This document shows positions 8,218 through 17,046 of a DNA stretch of 64,000 nt, one piece after another. Below the pieces are notes generated by a model. It did not search any database, was not told where the DNA came from, and was given only the letters and a program-made list of their open reading frames with translations. The stretch is taken from contig NZ_CP168219.1 in assembly GCF_041714655.1 (NCBI RefSeq), positions 2,790,001-2,854,000 of the forward strand, in the 5' to 3' direction. The DNA is from Pseudoroseicyclus_A sp041714655 (lineage in GTDB: Bacteria > Pseudomonadota > Alphaproteobacteria > Rhodobacterales > Rhodobacteraceae). A program made the translations under genes and the position numbers. Numbering within the stretch: the stretch's first letter is position 1; each line of letters starts with the position of its first letter.

Positions 8218-9563
8218 GCGGCCCGGCGGGGCGGCTCCGCGCCGATCCCGGCCTCCAGCGCCGGATAGAGCCGGCCGAGCGTCACGGCGCGCACCACGAA
8301 GAACAGCAGCATCGCCGCCCAGAGCCCGTGGTTGCCGAAGAGCGGCACCAGCACGGCCAGCAGCGCCGCATAGACGAGCCCCGACTGGAACATCGCGATG
8401 CGCATCGCCCGCGTCCATGTGGCGCCGATGAAGATCCCGTCCAGCATCCACGAGGCGATGCCGACCACCGGCGCCAGCGCCACCCAGAAGAGGTAGTGCT
8501 CCCCCGCCTCGCGCACGCGGGGGGCCGTCGTCATGATGGCGATGATGTCGGGGCCGAAGACCCAGAAGACCAGCGCCATCGGGATGGAAAGCCCGAGCCC
8601 CCACCAGCTCGTCATCAGCGCCGCCCGGCGGAAGGCCGCGCGGTTGCCGGCACCGAGCGCCGCGCCGACCAGCGCCTCGGCCGCGAAGGCGAAGCCGTCG
8701 AGCGCGTAGGCGGTGATCTGGAGGAACTGCATCAGCACCTGATTGGCGGCCAGCACCACATCCCCCTCGCCGGCGGCGATGAAGAGGAAGGAGGTGAAGC
8801 CGGCCTGCAGGATCACCGAGCGGATCATGATGTCGCGGTTGACGCTCATCATCCGCTTGATGCGGACCCGGTCGAAGATGCGCAGCCAGTCGCGCCACTG
8901 GTCGCCCGAGAAGGCGGCGCGGCAGAGCCAGAGCCCGAGCGCCAGGCCGCTCCATTCGGCGATGAGCGTGGCCGAGGCCACGCCGCCCACGCCCCAGCCG
9001 ATGCCGAGGACGAAGAAGAGGTCGAGCGCGATGTTGAGCCCGTTCATCCAGAGCTGGAGGACGAGAACGCCCCGCGTCCGCTCCATGGCGATGAGCCAGC
9101 CGGTGACGGCATAGATGGCGATGGCCGCGGGCGCGCCCCAGATGCGGATGGCGAGATAGCGGCGGGCCAGCTCTTCCACCTCCGCCGAGGCGGGGGCGAG
9201 CTTGAAGGCCGCCCAGAAAACCCCGACCTGCGCGAGAATGAAGACGAGCCCCGCCGCGCCGCCGATCATCAGCGCCCGCATGAGGATCGCCCCCGTCTCG
9301 CCGGCGTCACCGCCGCCGCGGGCCTGGGCGACGAGGCCGGTGGTGCCCATGCGGAGGAAGCCGAAGATCCAGTAGATCGACGACAGGATCACCGCGCCGA
9401 TGCCGACGGCACCGATGGGCGCCGGCAGGCCGAGCTGGCCGACGACGCCGGTGTCGACGGCGCCGAGGATCGGCACCGTGGCGTTGGAAAGGACGATGGG
9501 CAGCGCGATGGCGAGGATGCGCCGATGCGTCAGCGGGCCGGCGGCCCGGGCCTCGGCGCTCAT
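8214..9563 (-). CDS. MATE family efflux transporter (DinF-like)
   Basis: 449 residues with about twelve hydrophobic helices in two similar halves. The N-terminus LTHRRILAIALPIVLSNA leading to GAVDTGVVGQLG is the MatE repeat start (Pro in helix 1, Asp-Thr in helix 2). The second half begins near RSVILQAGFTSFLF. MATE proteins export cationic or amphipathic compounds using H+ or Na+ gradients, and the DinF subgroup is the closest by eye. It is the third gene of a minus operon and starts inside the stop codon of the thioesterase gene (ATGA overlap). The substrate is unknown. Confidence 0.88.
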   Translation of the reverse strand: MSAEARAAGPLTHRRILAIALPIVLSNATVPILGAVDTGVVGQLGLPAPIGAVGIGAVILSSIYWIFGFLRMGTTGLVAQARGGGDAGETGAILMRALMIGGAAGLVFILAQVGVFWAAFKLAPASAEVEELARRYLAIRIWGAPAAIAIYAVTGWLIAMERTRGVLVLQLWMNGLNIALDLFFVLGIGWGVGGVASATLIAEWSGLALGLWLCRAAFSGDQWRDWLRIFDRVRIKRMMSVNRDIMIRSVILQAGFTSFLFIAAGEGDVVLAANQVLMQFLQITAYALDGFAFAAEALVGAALGAGNRAAFRRAALMTSWWGLGLSIPMALVFWVFGPDIIAIMTTAPRVREAGEHYLFWVALAPVVGIASWMLDGIFIGATWTRAMRIAMFQSGLVYAALLAVLVPLFGNHGLWAAMLLFFVVRAVTLGRLYPALEAGIGAEPPRRAA

Positions 9564-10051
9564 GCATCGCCCTCATGCTGCGGCATCAGGAAATGGCCCG
9601 TACCTTGCGCGAAGAGCCGCGCGCGATTGTCCTGCCAGGCCTCGACATGGACGGAGGCATAGCGCCGCCCCGAGCGGTTGACCCTCGCGCGGGCATAGGC
9701 GTCCCTCGGCAGGCCGGGGCGCAGGAAATCCGTGGTGAAGTCGATGGTCTTCGGCAGGCGCGGCGCGCCTTCCGGCAGGCCGCCGCCCGCCTCCATCTCT
9801 TCCCAGGCGAAGGCCCAGGCGAGTTCGATGATGGCTGTCACCTCCAGGAAGGCGGCGGTGACGCCGCCATGCAGCGCCGGGCGGATCGGATTGCCGATCA
9901 GCATGTCCTGAAAGGGCAGGACGGCCGTCAGCTCGTCGCCCCTCCGGTCGAAGCGGATGCCGAGAAAGCCGAGATAGGGCAGGTGCGAGACCAGTTGGCC
10001 CAGCGCCGCATCCCGCCGCGCCTTGACCTGCTGGACGCTCTCGAAGGCCAT
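9560..10051 (-). CDS. Hotdog-fold thioesterase (PaaI family)
   Basis: 163 residues from the ATG at 10049-10051. The segment NPIRPALHGGVTAAFLEVTA is the hotdog catalytic region (HGG followed by the long helix), and the later strands carry ARVNRSGRRYASVHVEAWQ. Members hydrolyse acyl-CoA thioesters, often aromatic or medium chain. The start overlaps the stop of the upstream thioesterase by one base. It is somewhat diverged from that gene, and the two are probably paralogues acting as hetero-oligomer subunits or on different chain lengths (inference). Confidence 0.82.
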   Translation of the reverse strand: MAFESVQQVKARRDAALGQLVSHLPYLGFLGIRFDRRGDELTAVLPFQDMLIGNPIRPALHGGVTAAFLEVTAIIELAWAFAWEEMEAGGGLPEGAPRLPKTIDFTTDFLRPGLPRDAYARARVNRSGRRYASVHVEAWQDNRARLFAQGTGHFLMPQHEGDA

Positions 10052-10485
10052 CAGCCGCGCTCCACGGTGAAGGCGGCCGTCGCGGCCGCGACGGGGCGGC
10101 TCGGGTCGTCGTCTCGCGCCTCGGCGCGCACGAAGGCGACCGTCCGGGTGATGTGATAGCATTCCGCCCGCGCCACGATGGTCTGCCCCGGCGTGGCGCT
10201 GCGCATGTAGTCGATCCTGAGGTCGAGCGTCGCCGTGCCCGCCGGGCAGTCGGGATGCGCCATGACCGCGGCGCCGGCGCAGGTGTCCATCAGCGCCGAG
10301 ACGGCGCCGCCGTGGATCACCCCCGTCGCCGGATCGCCGACCAGCCGCTTGTCCCAGGGCATGGAGATTTCCGCCGTGCCGGCGCCGACCGCCACGAGGT
10401 CGAGCCCGAGCGCCCGCCCGTGCGGCAGCCCTTCGATGAACGCCCGCGCGATGCGCTGGCGGCGGGCCTGGTCCTCGTCCGACAT
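10051..10485 (-). CDS. PaaI family thioesterase
   Basis: 144 residues. Hotdog thioesterase with GVIHGGAVSALMDTCAG (HGG motif, Asp on the long helix as catalytic residue), LDLRIDYMRSATPG and a closing strand FVRAEARDDD. First gene of a three-gene minus operon (thioesterase, thioesterase, MATE exporter). Likely releases free acids from CoA esters and so fits with the beta-oxidation genes found a few kilobases away, though it is not co-transcribed with them. Confidence 0.88.
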   Translation of the reverse strand: MSDEDQARRQRIARAFIEGLPHGRALGLDLVAVGAGTAEISMPWDKRLVGDPATGVIHGGAVSALMDTCAGAAVMAHPDCPAGTATLDLRIDYMRSATPGQTIVARAECYHITRTVAFVRAEARDDDPSRPVAAATAAFTVERG

Positions 10486-10594
10486 GGGTCACCTCCGGGG
10501 CAGAGACTTCCCCATAAGACGCGCGCCGTCCAGCCACCTCGCCGCATGTTGCCGCACCGGCGAGGCGGCGCTAAGGTCTTGAAGGAGGTCCCGC

Positions 10595-10975
10595 ATGCCC
10601 GATCAGGACGCCACCGTCCGCTTGTCCTTCAAGGAGATGTGCGCGCGCTTCGACGTGACGCCGCGCACCTTGCGTTATTACGAATACATCGAGCTGCTTT
10701 CGCCCGAGCGCGAAGGCCGCTCGCGCTTCTACGGCCCCCGGGAGGTGGCGCGGATGACGCTCATCCTGCGCGGCCGGCGCTTCGGCTTCTCGCTGGAGGA
10801 TATCCGCCAGTGGCTCCTGATCTACGAGCGGGAGGGCACGGAGGCCCAGATGCGCCGCTGGCTGGAGCTGGCCGACCGGCAGCTCGCCGAACTCGACACC
10901 CAGGCCCAGCAGCTTCAGGAGACGATCGAGGCGCTGCAATCGCTCCGCGAAGAGACGGCCAGATCGCTCTCCTGA
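10595..10975 (+). CDS. MerR family transcriptional regulator (copy 1)
   Basis: 126 residues. The winged helix is complete: FKEMCARFDVTPRTLRYYE, then REGRSRFYGPREVARM and RGRRFGFSLEDIRQWL. A C-terminal coiled coil (about residues 85-120) serves dimerisation, and no effector cysteine cluster is seen, which argues against a metal or redox sensor. AAGGAGG lies just upstream of the ATG. It is closely similar to the MerR gene that follows at 11305. In Rhodobacterales such regulators stand beside acyl-CoA dehydrogenase genes and control fatty-acid or branched-chain acyl-CoA breakdown (LiuR/PsrA-like role, inferred). Confidence 0.88.
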   Translation: MPDQDATVRLSFKEMCARFDVTPRTLRYYEYIELLSPEREGRSRFYGPREVARMTLILRGRRFGFSLEDIRQWLLIYEREGTEAQMRRWLELADRQLAELDTQAQQLQETIEALQSLREETARSLS

Positions 10976-11304
10976 CCGGCGTACTGACCGGCCGTTCGAG
11001 CGGGGTCATTTCCTTGAGCTTTTTCTCGCGTTCTGCATAGAGAAAAGTGGGCCCGGGGGCGAGACGAATGGTCGCAGGCAAAATGACGCGCCGGCCGGCC
11101 CGCCGGCGCCCGCCGCCCCACCCCTCCGGAAATCCTCCACGGTTATCAGGGCGTTAACGGCTCGGTCCGGAACCGCGGCGATTCGTGACGGGAGGTCACG
11201 GCCGCGCGGGGGCTCCGCGCTGTTTACGTTGACGTCAGCCACCCACTATCTTCCGCCCCAAAAGATTGTAGACGGGCCGCTTCCGCTGCAATCGAGAAAC
11301 GGAC
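10976..11304. other. Intergenic region between the two MerR genes
   Basis: About 330 bases without a gene. It holds an imperfect T-rich/A-rich hairpin near 11017-11047 (CTTTTTCTC with GAGAAAAG), a 17-base palindrome CGTGAC-GGGAG-GTCACG at 11184-11200, a TTAT-N7-TTAA sequence at 11143-11157 that is one base away from a CtrA box, and a LiuR-like operator at 11223-11238 listed separately. No small gene is convincing. Confidence 0.5.
11223..11238 (+). promoter_or_regulatory. Possible MerR (LiuR-like) operator
   Basis: TTTACGT-TG-ACGTCAG is an imperfect inverted repeat about 67 bases ahead of the second MerR gene. Operators of LiuR-type MerR regulators in proteobacteria follow a pattern with ACGT in both arms and a two-base centre (recalled from the literature, not checked). 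The right arm departs from perfect symmetry at two positions. Confidence 0.4.
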
Positions 11305-11706
11305 ATGACGGAAGACACGATGACTATCCGTGAGATGTGCGAGGCGTTCGAAGTGACCCCGCGCACCTTACGGTTCTACGAATCCAAGGAGCTGCTCAGC
11401 CCCATCCGGCAAGGGACTCGCCGTCTCTACACGCGCCGCGAGCGGGCAAGATTGAAGCTGATCCTGCGCGGCAAGCGCTTCGGCTTCTCTCTGGAGGAAA
11501 TCCGGCAACTTCTGGAGCTCTATTACGTCGGCGACGACGGCCGCACGCAAACGGCCCGCGCGCTCGACGCCGCCCGCACGCACCTGTCGCGCATGGTCGC
11601 GCAGCGTGACGAACTGGCCTCGGCCATACAGGATCTGGAAAGCCTGATCGCGCAGGCCGAGAAGGATCTCGAAGGCAAGGGGCCGGGGATTGCCCAGGCC
11701 GGCTGA
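11305..11706 (+). CDS. MerR family transcriptional regulator (copy 2)
   Basis: 133 residues. Helix-turn-helix MTIREMCEAFEVTPRTLRFYE followed by the wing QGTRRLYTRRERARLKL and RGKRFGFSLEEIRQLL, then a coiled coil. It shares most of its DNA-binding residues with the MerR gene at 10595, so the pair arose by duplication. It precedes the acyl-CoA dehydrogenase gene by 56 bases in the same direction and is the likely local regulator. A LiuR-like palindrome stands upstream and could allow autoregulation (inference). Confidence 0.9.
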   Translation: MTEDTMTIREMCEAFEVTPRTLRFYESKELLSPIRQGTRRLYTRRERARLKLILRGKRFGFSLEEIRQLLELYYVGDDGRTQTARALDAARTHLSRMVAQRDELASAIQDLESLIAQAEKDLEGKGPGIAQAG

Positions 11707-11762
11707 GCCGGCTTCGCCCGAGGTGCCGGCCCGGCCGGCCCTCGCCTTCGAGGAGTGACGAC

Positions 11763-13541
11763 ATGCCGAGCTACACCGCCCCGATCGACGATATGCAATT
11801 CGTCCTGCACGACTTGCTGAGGATCTCTGAAGGGGCGGTCCCCGGATATGCCGATCTCGACCGCGACTTTACCGGCGCCATCCTCGAGGAGGCCGGCAAG
11901 GTCGCCCGGGATCTCCTCGCCCCCCTGAACGCCACCGGCGATGCCGAAGGCTGCCGGCTCGAGAACGGCGTGGTCCGCACGCCCGAGGGCTTCAAGGCGG
12001 CCTTCGACACGGTCCGCGAAGGGGGCTGGACGGCCATCGATGCGGGCGAGGAATTCGGCGGCCAGGGCCTGCCTTACGTCATCCATACGGCGGTGAACGA
12101 GCCCTTTGTCTCCGCCAACATGGCGTTCAACATGTACCAGGGCCTGACGCATGGCGCCTATACGGCGATCCTCGCGCATGGCTCCGAGGCGCAGAAGGCG
12201 CTCTACCTGCCGAAGCTCGCCTCCTGCGAATGGACGGGCACGATGAACCTGACCGAGCCGCATTGTGGCACGGATCTGGGGCTCATGCGCACCAAGGCCG
12301 AGCCGCAGGACGACGGCTCCTACCTCATCACCGGCCAGAAGATCTTCATCTCCGCCGGCGATCACGACATGGCGGACAATATCGTCCATCTGGTGCTGGC
12401 GAAGATTCCCGGCGGCCCCGAGGGCACGAAAGGCATCTCGCTCTTCATCGTGCCGAAGGTGCTGCATGATGAGGACGGCGCGCTCGGGCAGCGCAACGGC
12501 GTCTCGGTCGGCAAGATCGAGGAGAAGATGGGCATCCACGGCAATGCCACCTGCGTCATGAATTACGACGGCGCCAAGGGCTGGCTCCTCGGCGAGGCGC
12601 ACAAAGGCATGCGGGCGATGTTCACGATGATGAACGAGGCCCGGCTCGGGGTCGGCCTTCAAGGCTTCGCGCAGAGCGAGGCGGCCTATCAGGCGGCGCT
12701 CTCCTATGCCAGGGAGCGGCTGCAGGGCCGCGCCGTCACCGGCCCCGCCCAGCCCGAAAGCCCCGCCGACCCGCTGATCGTCCACCCGGACATCCGGCGG
12801 AACCTGATGGACATGAAGTCCTTCACCGAGGGCGCGCGGGCGCTGACCTACTGGGGCGCGACGCTGATCGACGCCGCCCACCGCGCGGGCGATGCCGAGG
12901 CGGAGGCGCTGATCTCGCTCCTCACCCCCGTCATCAAGGGCTTCCAGACCGACAAGGGCTTCGAGATGGCCACCGCCGCCCAGCAGGTCTGGGGCGGGCA
13001 TGGCTACATCGAGGAATCGGGCATGTCGCAATTCGCGCGCGATGCCAGGATCACGATGATCTACGAGGGCGCGAACGGCATCCAGGCGCTCGATCTTGTC
13101 GGCCGCAAGCTCGCCTCGAACGGCGGCAAGACGGTCATGGCCTTCTTCGAGATGATCAAGAGCTTCTGCAGCGAGAACAAGGGGATGGAGGGGCTCGACG
13201 AGCCTTTCCTCGTGCCCCTGAAAGCGGCTTCGAAGGATCTGCAGGCGGCAGCGATGTACTTCATGCAATCGGGCATGAAGGAACCGAACAACGCCCTCGC
13301 CGGCTCCTACGACTTCATGCACATGATGGGGCATGTCTGCCTCGGCTTCATGTGGGCGAAGATGGCCAAGGCCTCGCTCGAGGCTCTTGAAGCCGGCGCC
13401 GAGAACGCGGGTTTCTACGAGACCAAGATCGCGACCGGCCGCTACTACATGGCGCGCCACCTGCCGGCGACGAAGATGCACCTCGCCCGCATCGAATCCG
13501 GCGCCGAGTCGGTGATGGCGCTGGCCGAAGAGGCGTTCTGA
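11763..13541 (+). CDS. Acyl-CoA dehydrogenase, long form (DmdC-like)
   Basis: 592 residues, longer than the classical ~390-residue acyl-CoA dehydrogenases because of an extra C-terminal domain. Flavin and substrate segments are MNLTEPHCGTDLG and GQKIFISAGDHDMADN. The catalytic Glu (about residue 435) sits in MIYEGANGIQ, following VWGGHGYIEESG. The long form occurs as FadE-like enzymes and as DmdC, the 3-methylmercaptopropionyl-CoA dehydrogenase of DMSP demethylation in marine Rhodobacterales. Sequence inspection alone does not separate these. It catalyses FAD-dependent alpha,beta-dehydrogenation of an acyl-CoA, with electrons to ETF. Context with thiolase and multifunctional protein genes supports a beta-oxidation role. 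Confidence 0.9.
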   Translation: MPSYTAPIDDMQFVLHDLLRISEGAVPGYADLDRDFTGAILEEAGKVARDLLAPLNATGDAEGCRLENGVVRTPEGFKAAFDTVREGGWTAIDAGEEFGGQGLPYVIHTAVNEPFVSANMAFNMYQGLTHGAYTAILAHGSEAQKALYLPKLASCEWTGTMNLTEPHCGTDLGLMRTKAEPQDDGSYLITGQKIFISAGDHDMADNIVHLVLAKIPGGPEGTKGISLFIVPKVLHDEDGALGQRNGVSVGKIEEKMGIHGNATCVMNYDGAKGWLLGEAHKGMRAMFTMMNEARLGVGLQGFAQSEAAYQAALSYARERLQGRAVTGPAQPESPADPLIVHPDIRRNLMDMKSFTEGARALTYWGATLIDAAHRAGDAEAEALISLLTPVIKGFQTDKGFEMATAAQQVWGGHGYIEESGMSQFARDARITMIYEGANGIQALDLVGRKLASNGGKTVMAFFEMIKSFCSENKGMEGLDEPFLVPLKAASKDLQAAAMYFMQSGMKEPNNALAGSYDFMHMMGHVCLGFMWAKMAKASLEALEAGAENAGFYETKIATGRYYMARHLPATKMHLARIESGAESVMALAEEAF

Positions 13542-13689
13542 GGGCCGCGGGCGGGGCCGACACCGCCCCGTCCGCCCCCACGACCTTCGCGCGAAGATCG
13601 CCTGCCCGGCCGCGAGGACGCGCCCGCCCCCGGATGGCCTCCCCACGCCCACCGGTCTAGACTGGCCCCGCCAACCCGGGAGCCGCCCC

Positions 13690-13902
13690 ATGCCCAAACG
13701 CCTGCGCCTCACCCGCCGCTTCCCCGTCGCCATGACGGAGGACGGCTACCGGCGCCTCAAGCGCTTCGCCCGCGAGGCGGGGCTCGACGAGGGGGAGGCG
13801 CTGTCCTTCCTCTTCGAGAATTTCGATTCGATCCTGGATGAAGAGACCTTCGGCCACCGGCTCCGCCTCTTCAATCTCGAGCTCGAAGACCGCAAACGGT
13901 GA
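13690..13902 (+). CDS. Small conserved-looking protein, unknown
   Basis: 70 residues, MPKRLRLTRRFPVAMTEDGY. The N-terminal half has the strand-then-helix pattern of a ribbon-helix-helix protein (RFPVAMTEDGYRRLKRFAREAG), and the C-terminal half is acidic and helical. Codon use (GC-rich third positions) matches the neighbours. It could be a small DNA-binding protein, but no family is recognised. No partner gene overlaps it. Confidence 0.5.
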   Translation: MPKRLRLTRRFPVAMTEDGYRRLKRFAREAGLDEGEALSFLFENFDSILDEETFGHRLRLFNLELEDRKR

Positions 13903-13948
13903 CGCCGCGCACCGCCCCGGGCGGCGGCGCGGGCTGAGGGTTGGGGAG

Positions 13949-14171
13949 CCTCCGGCGGCGGTATTTGGAAATGAGCGATTGCAGAGAGGCTCCCCCCGCC
14001 CCGACGCATTCTCCAGGAGGCACGGGACGGGGTTCGCTCATTGCGGTCATCGGCTCCGCAGCCTGTACCGCAACGCCGATCTTGTCGTGTCAGGGTTACC
14101 AATAGGTAAAGCCCTTCCCTCTCGCTCATTTTCAAATACCGTCCGGGGGGTGCGGGGGGTGGAAAACCCCC
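13949..14171. repeat. Inverted pair of a C/G-rich plus AAATA repeat
   Basis: GGTATTTGGAAATGAG at 13960-13975 recurs inverted as CTCATTTTCAAATACC at 14125-14140 (15 of 16 bases match). Both are flanked outside or inside by G-runs (CCTCCGGCGG on one side, GTCCGGGGGGTGCGGGGGG on the other, closing in CCCCCC at 14167-14172). Related sequences stand at 27631-27680 and 40537-40570, so this is a small dispersed repeat placed between genes. The stretch between the small gene and the GST gene holds no other feature. Confidence 0.6.
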
Positions 14172-14196
14172 CGCTGGCGCAACGGGAGAGACGAGC

Positions 14197-14838
14197 ATGA
14201 CGGCAAAGCTCTATTGCTTCGGCGAGAGCGGGCATTCCTACAAGGTGGCGCTGGCCCTCGCCCTCACCGGCACCCCATGGGAGGCGCGTTTCGTCGATTT
14301 CTTCAACGGCGAGACCCGCTCCCCGGAGTTCCGCCAGACTCTCAACGTCATGGGCGAATGCCCCGTCTATATCGACGGCGATCTGAAGCTCACTCAGTCC
14401 GCCACCATCCTCCTCCATCTCGTGGATGAGACCGGCAAGCTCGGCTGGGCCGATGCGGCGGAGAAGGCGGAGGTGCTCCGCTGGATGTTCTGGGACAATC
14501 ACAAGATGTCCGGGCAGATCGGCGTGCAGCGGTTCCTGATGAACTTCCTGCCCGAGGAGAAGCGCTCGCCGGAGATCCTCGCCTATGTCGGCGGGCGCTG
14601 CCGCGCGGCGCTGCAGGTGCTGGAGGCAGCGCTCGAAGGCCGCGACTGGATCGCAACGTCACGAGAGGTTTCCATCGCGGATCTGAGCTGTTGCTCCTAT
14701 CTCTACTACCCGGAACCGTTCGGCTTTGACCGGGCGGACTGGCCGAATATCGACGCCTGGCTCGACAGGATCGCAGCCCTCTCCGGATGGGCGCATCCCT
14801 ACGATCTGATGCCGGGCAGCCCTGCCGACCGGGCGTGA
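14197..14838 (+). CDS. Glutathione S-transferase family protein
   Basis: 213 residues. The N-terminal thioredoxin-like domain (about 1-80) has the GST pattern SGHSYKVALALALTG (active Ser/Tyr region), a cis-Pro segment GECPVYIDG and LTQSATILLHLVDE, where the SATI motif binds the gamma-glutamyl part of glutathione. An all-helical C-terminal domain ends in WPNIDAWLDRIAAL. Such genes recur beside thiolase genes in Rhodobacterales. Possible roles are detoxification or glutathione-dependent isomerisation of an acyl intermediate (inference). It ends 24 bases before the thiolase gene and may be co-transcribed. Confidence 0.88.
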   Translation: MTAKLYCFGESGHSYKVALALALTGTPWEARFVDFFNGETRSPEFRQTLNVMGECPVYIDGDLKLTQSATILLHLVDETGKLGWADAAEKAEVLRWMFWDNHKMSGQIGVQRFLMNFLPEEKRSPEILAYVGGRCRAALQVLEAALEGRDWIATSREVSIADLSCCSYLYYPEPFGFDRADWPNIDAWLDRIAALSGWAHPYDLMPGSPADRA

Positions 14839-14862
14839 ACGGGGCGTGAAGAGGAGGGACCC

Positions 14863-16073
<1,211 letters not shown>

Positions 16074-16074
<1 letters not shown>

Positions 16075-16562
16075 TGACCATCATCCGCCGCAGCGACGTC
16101 GCCCGGCAGACAGCGCCCTCCTCCTACCCGGAAGAGTTCAACACCGCGCCGTCCGACTTCTCCTTCCGGCCGATCAGTGACGCGCTCGGGCTCACCCAGT
16201 TCGGGCTGGCGGAGGAGGTGCTGGAGCCCGGCTCCTCCGTCTCGCTGCTCCACTGGCACGAGGAGGAGGACGAGTTTCTCTACCTCCTCGCCGGCGAGCT
16301 GACGGTGATCGAGAGCCGGGAGGGCGACGAGACGCGCACGATCCTGGAGCCCGGCGATTGCGCCGGCTGGCCGGCGGGCGAGCCGGTCGGCCATGCGATC
16401 TACAATCATACGGACATGCCGTGCCGCTACCTGATCCTCGGCACGCGGAAGGCGGCGGAGGTCGGCCACTATCCGGGGCGCGACCTCCTCTTCATCCGCG
16501 ACGAGACCGGCGCGAGCTACACGCATCTCGACGGCACCCCCTATCCGAAGAAGGAGGGCTGA
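16074..16562 (+). CDS. Cupin domain protein (copy 1)
   Basis: 162 residues. One cupin barrel: motif 1 LLHWHEEEDEFLYLLAGELTV supplies the His-His-Glu metal ligands and motif 2 follows PGDCAGWPAGEPVGHAIYNHT with the third His. The C-terminus has a short tail TGASYTHLDGTPYPKKEG. Translationally coupled to the thiolase gene and one base from the next cupin gene, with which it shares most motifs. The substrate is unknown. A metal-dependent isomerase, dioxygenase or sensor role is possible. Placement inside a beta-oxidation operon is the main clue. Confidence 0.82.
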
Positions 16563-16563
16563 C

Positions 16564-17046
16564 ATGGCGATCTTCCGCAAGGCCGACCAGACGCTCAAAG
16601 ATGCCGGCGCCAGTTACCCGGCGCCCTACACGCTGCCCGCCGGGCGGATGCTGACGCATCACCTGACGGAGCGGGGCGGGCTCACCCAGTTCGGCGTCGT
16701 CCTGCAGCAGCTGCAGCCCGGCGGCCAGTCGAGCCAGATGCACTGGGAAAGCCATGAGGACGAGTTTCTCTACGTCCTCGATGGCCGGCTGACAGTGGTG
16801 GAGGACGGGGTGGAAACCGAGATCGGCCCCGGCGACAGCGCCTGCTGGCCGGCGGGCGTCGCGGTGGCCCATTGTCTGCGCAACCACTCCGATGCCCCCG
16901 CCACCTACCTCGTCGCCGGCACGCGCGACGAGGCGCACAACATCTGCACCTATCCCGGCCTCGACATGCTGGCGACGCCGGCCGGCCGGACGCATGCGGA
17001 CGGCACGCCCTATCGCGAGCCGGACCCCAAGGGAGAGACCTCATGA
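16564..17046 (+). CDS. Cupin domain protein (copy 2)
   Basis: 160 residues, paralogue of the preceding gene. Motif 1 is QMHWESHEDEFLYVLDGRLTV, so the second His position differs (HWES-HEDEF instead of HWHEEEDEF). Motif 2 is PGDSACWPAGVAVAHCLRNHS. Both copies end with a similar D-G-TPY tail. The pair may form a heteromer with one altered metal site (inference). Its stop overlaps the start of the multifunctional protein gene (ATGA). Confidence 0.82.
   Translation: MAIFRKADQTLKDAGASYPAPYTLPAGRMLTHHLTERGGLTQFGVVLQQLQPGGQSSQMHWESHEDEFLYVLDGRLTVVEDGVETEIGPGDSACWPAGVAVAHCLRNHSDAPATYLVAGTRDEAHNICTYPGLDMLATPAGRTHADGTPYREPDPKGETS

Noticed and set aside
4540..9662. Very long plus-strand open frames (838 and 869 codons)
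   Set aside because: They cover the antisense of the nucleotidase, thioesterase and MATE genes and have Arg/His-rich, motif-free translations.
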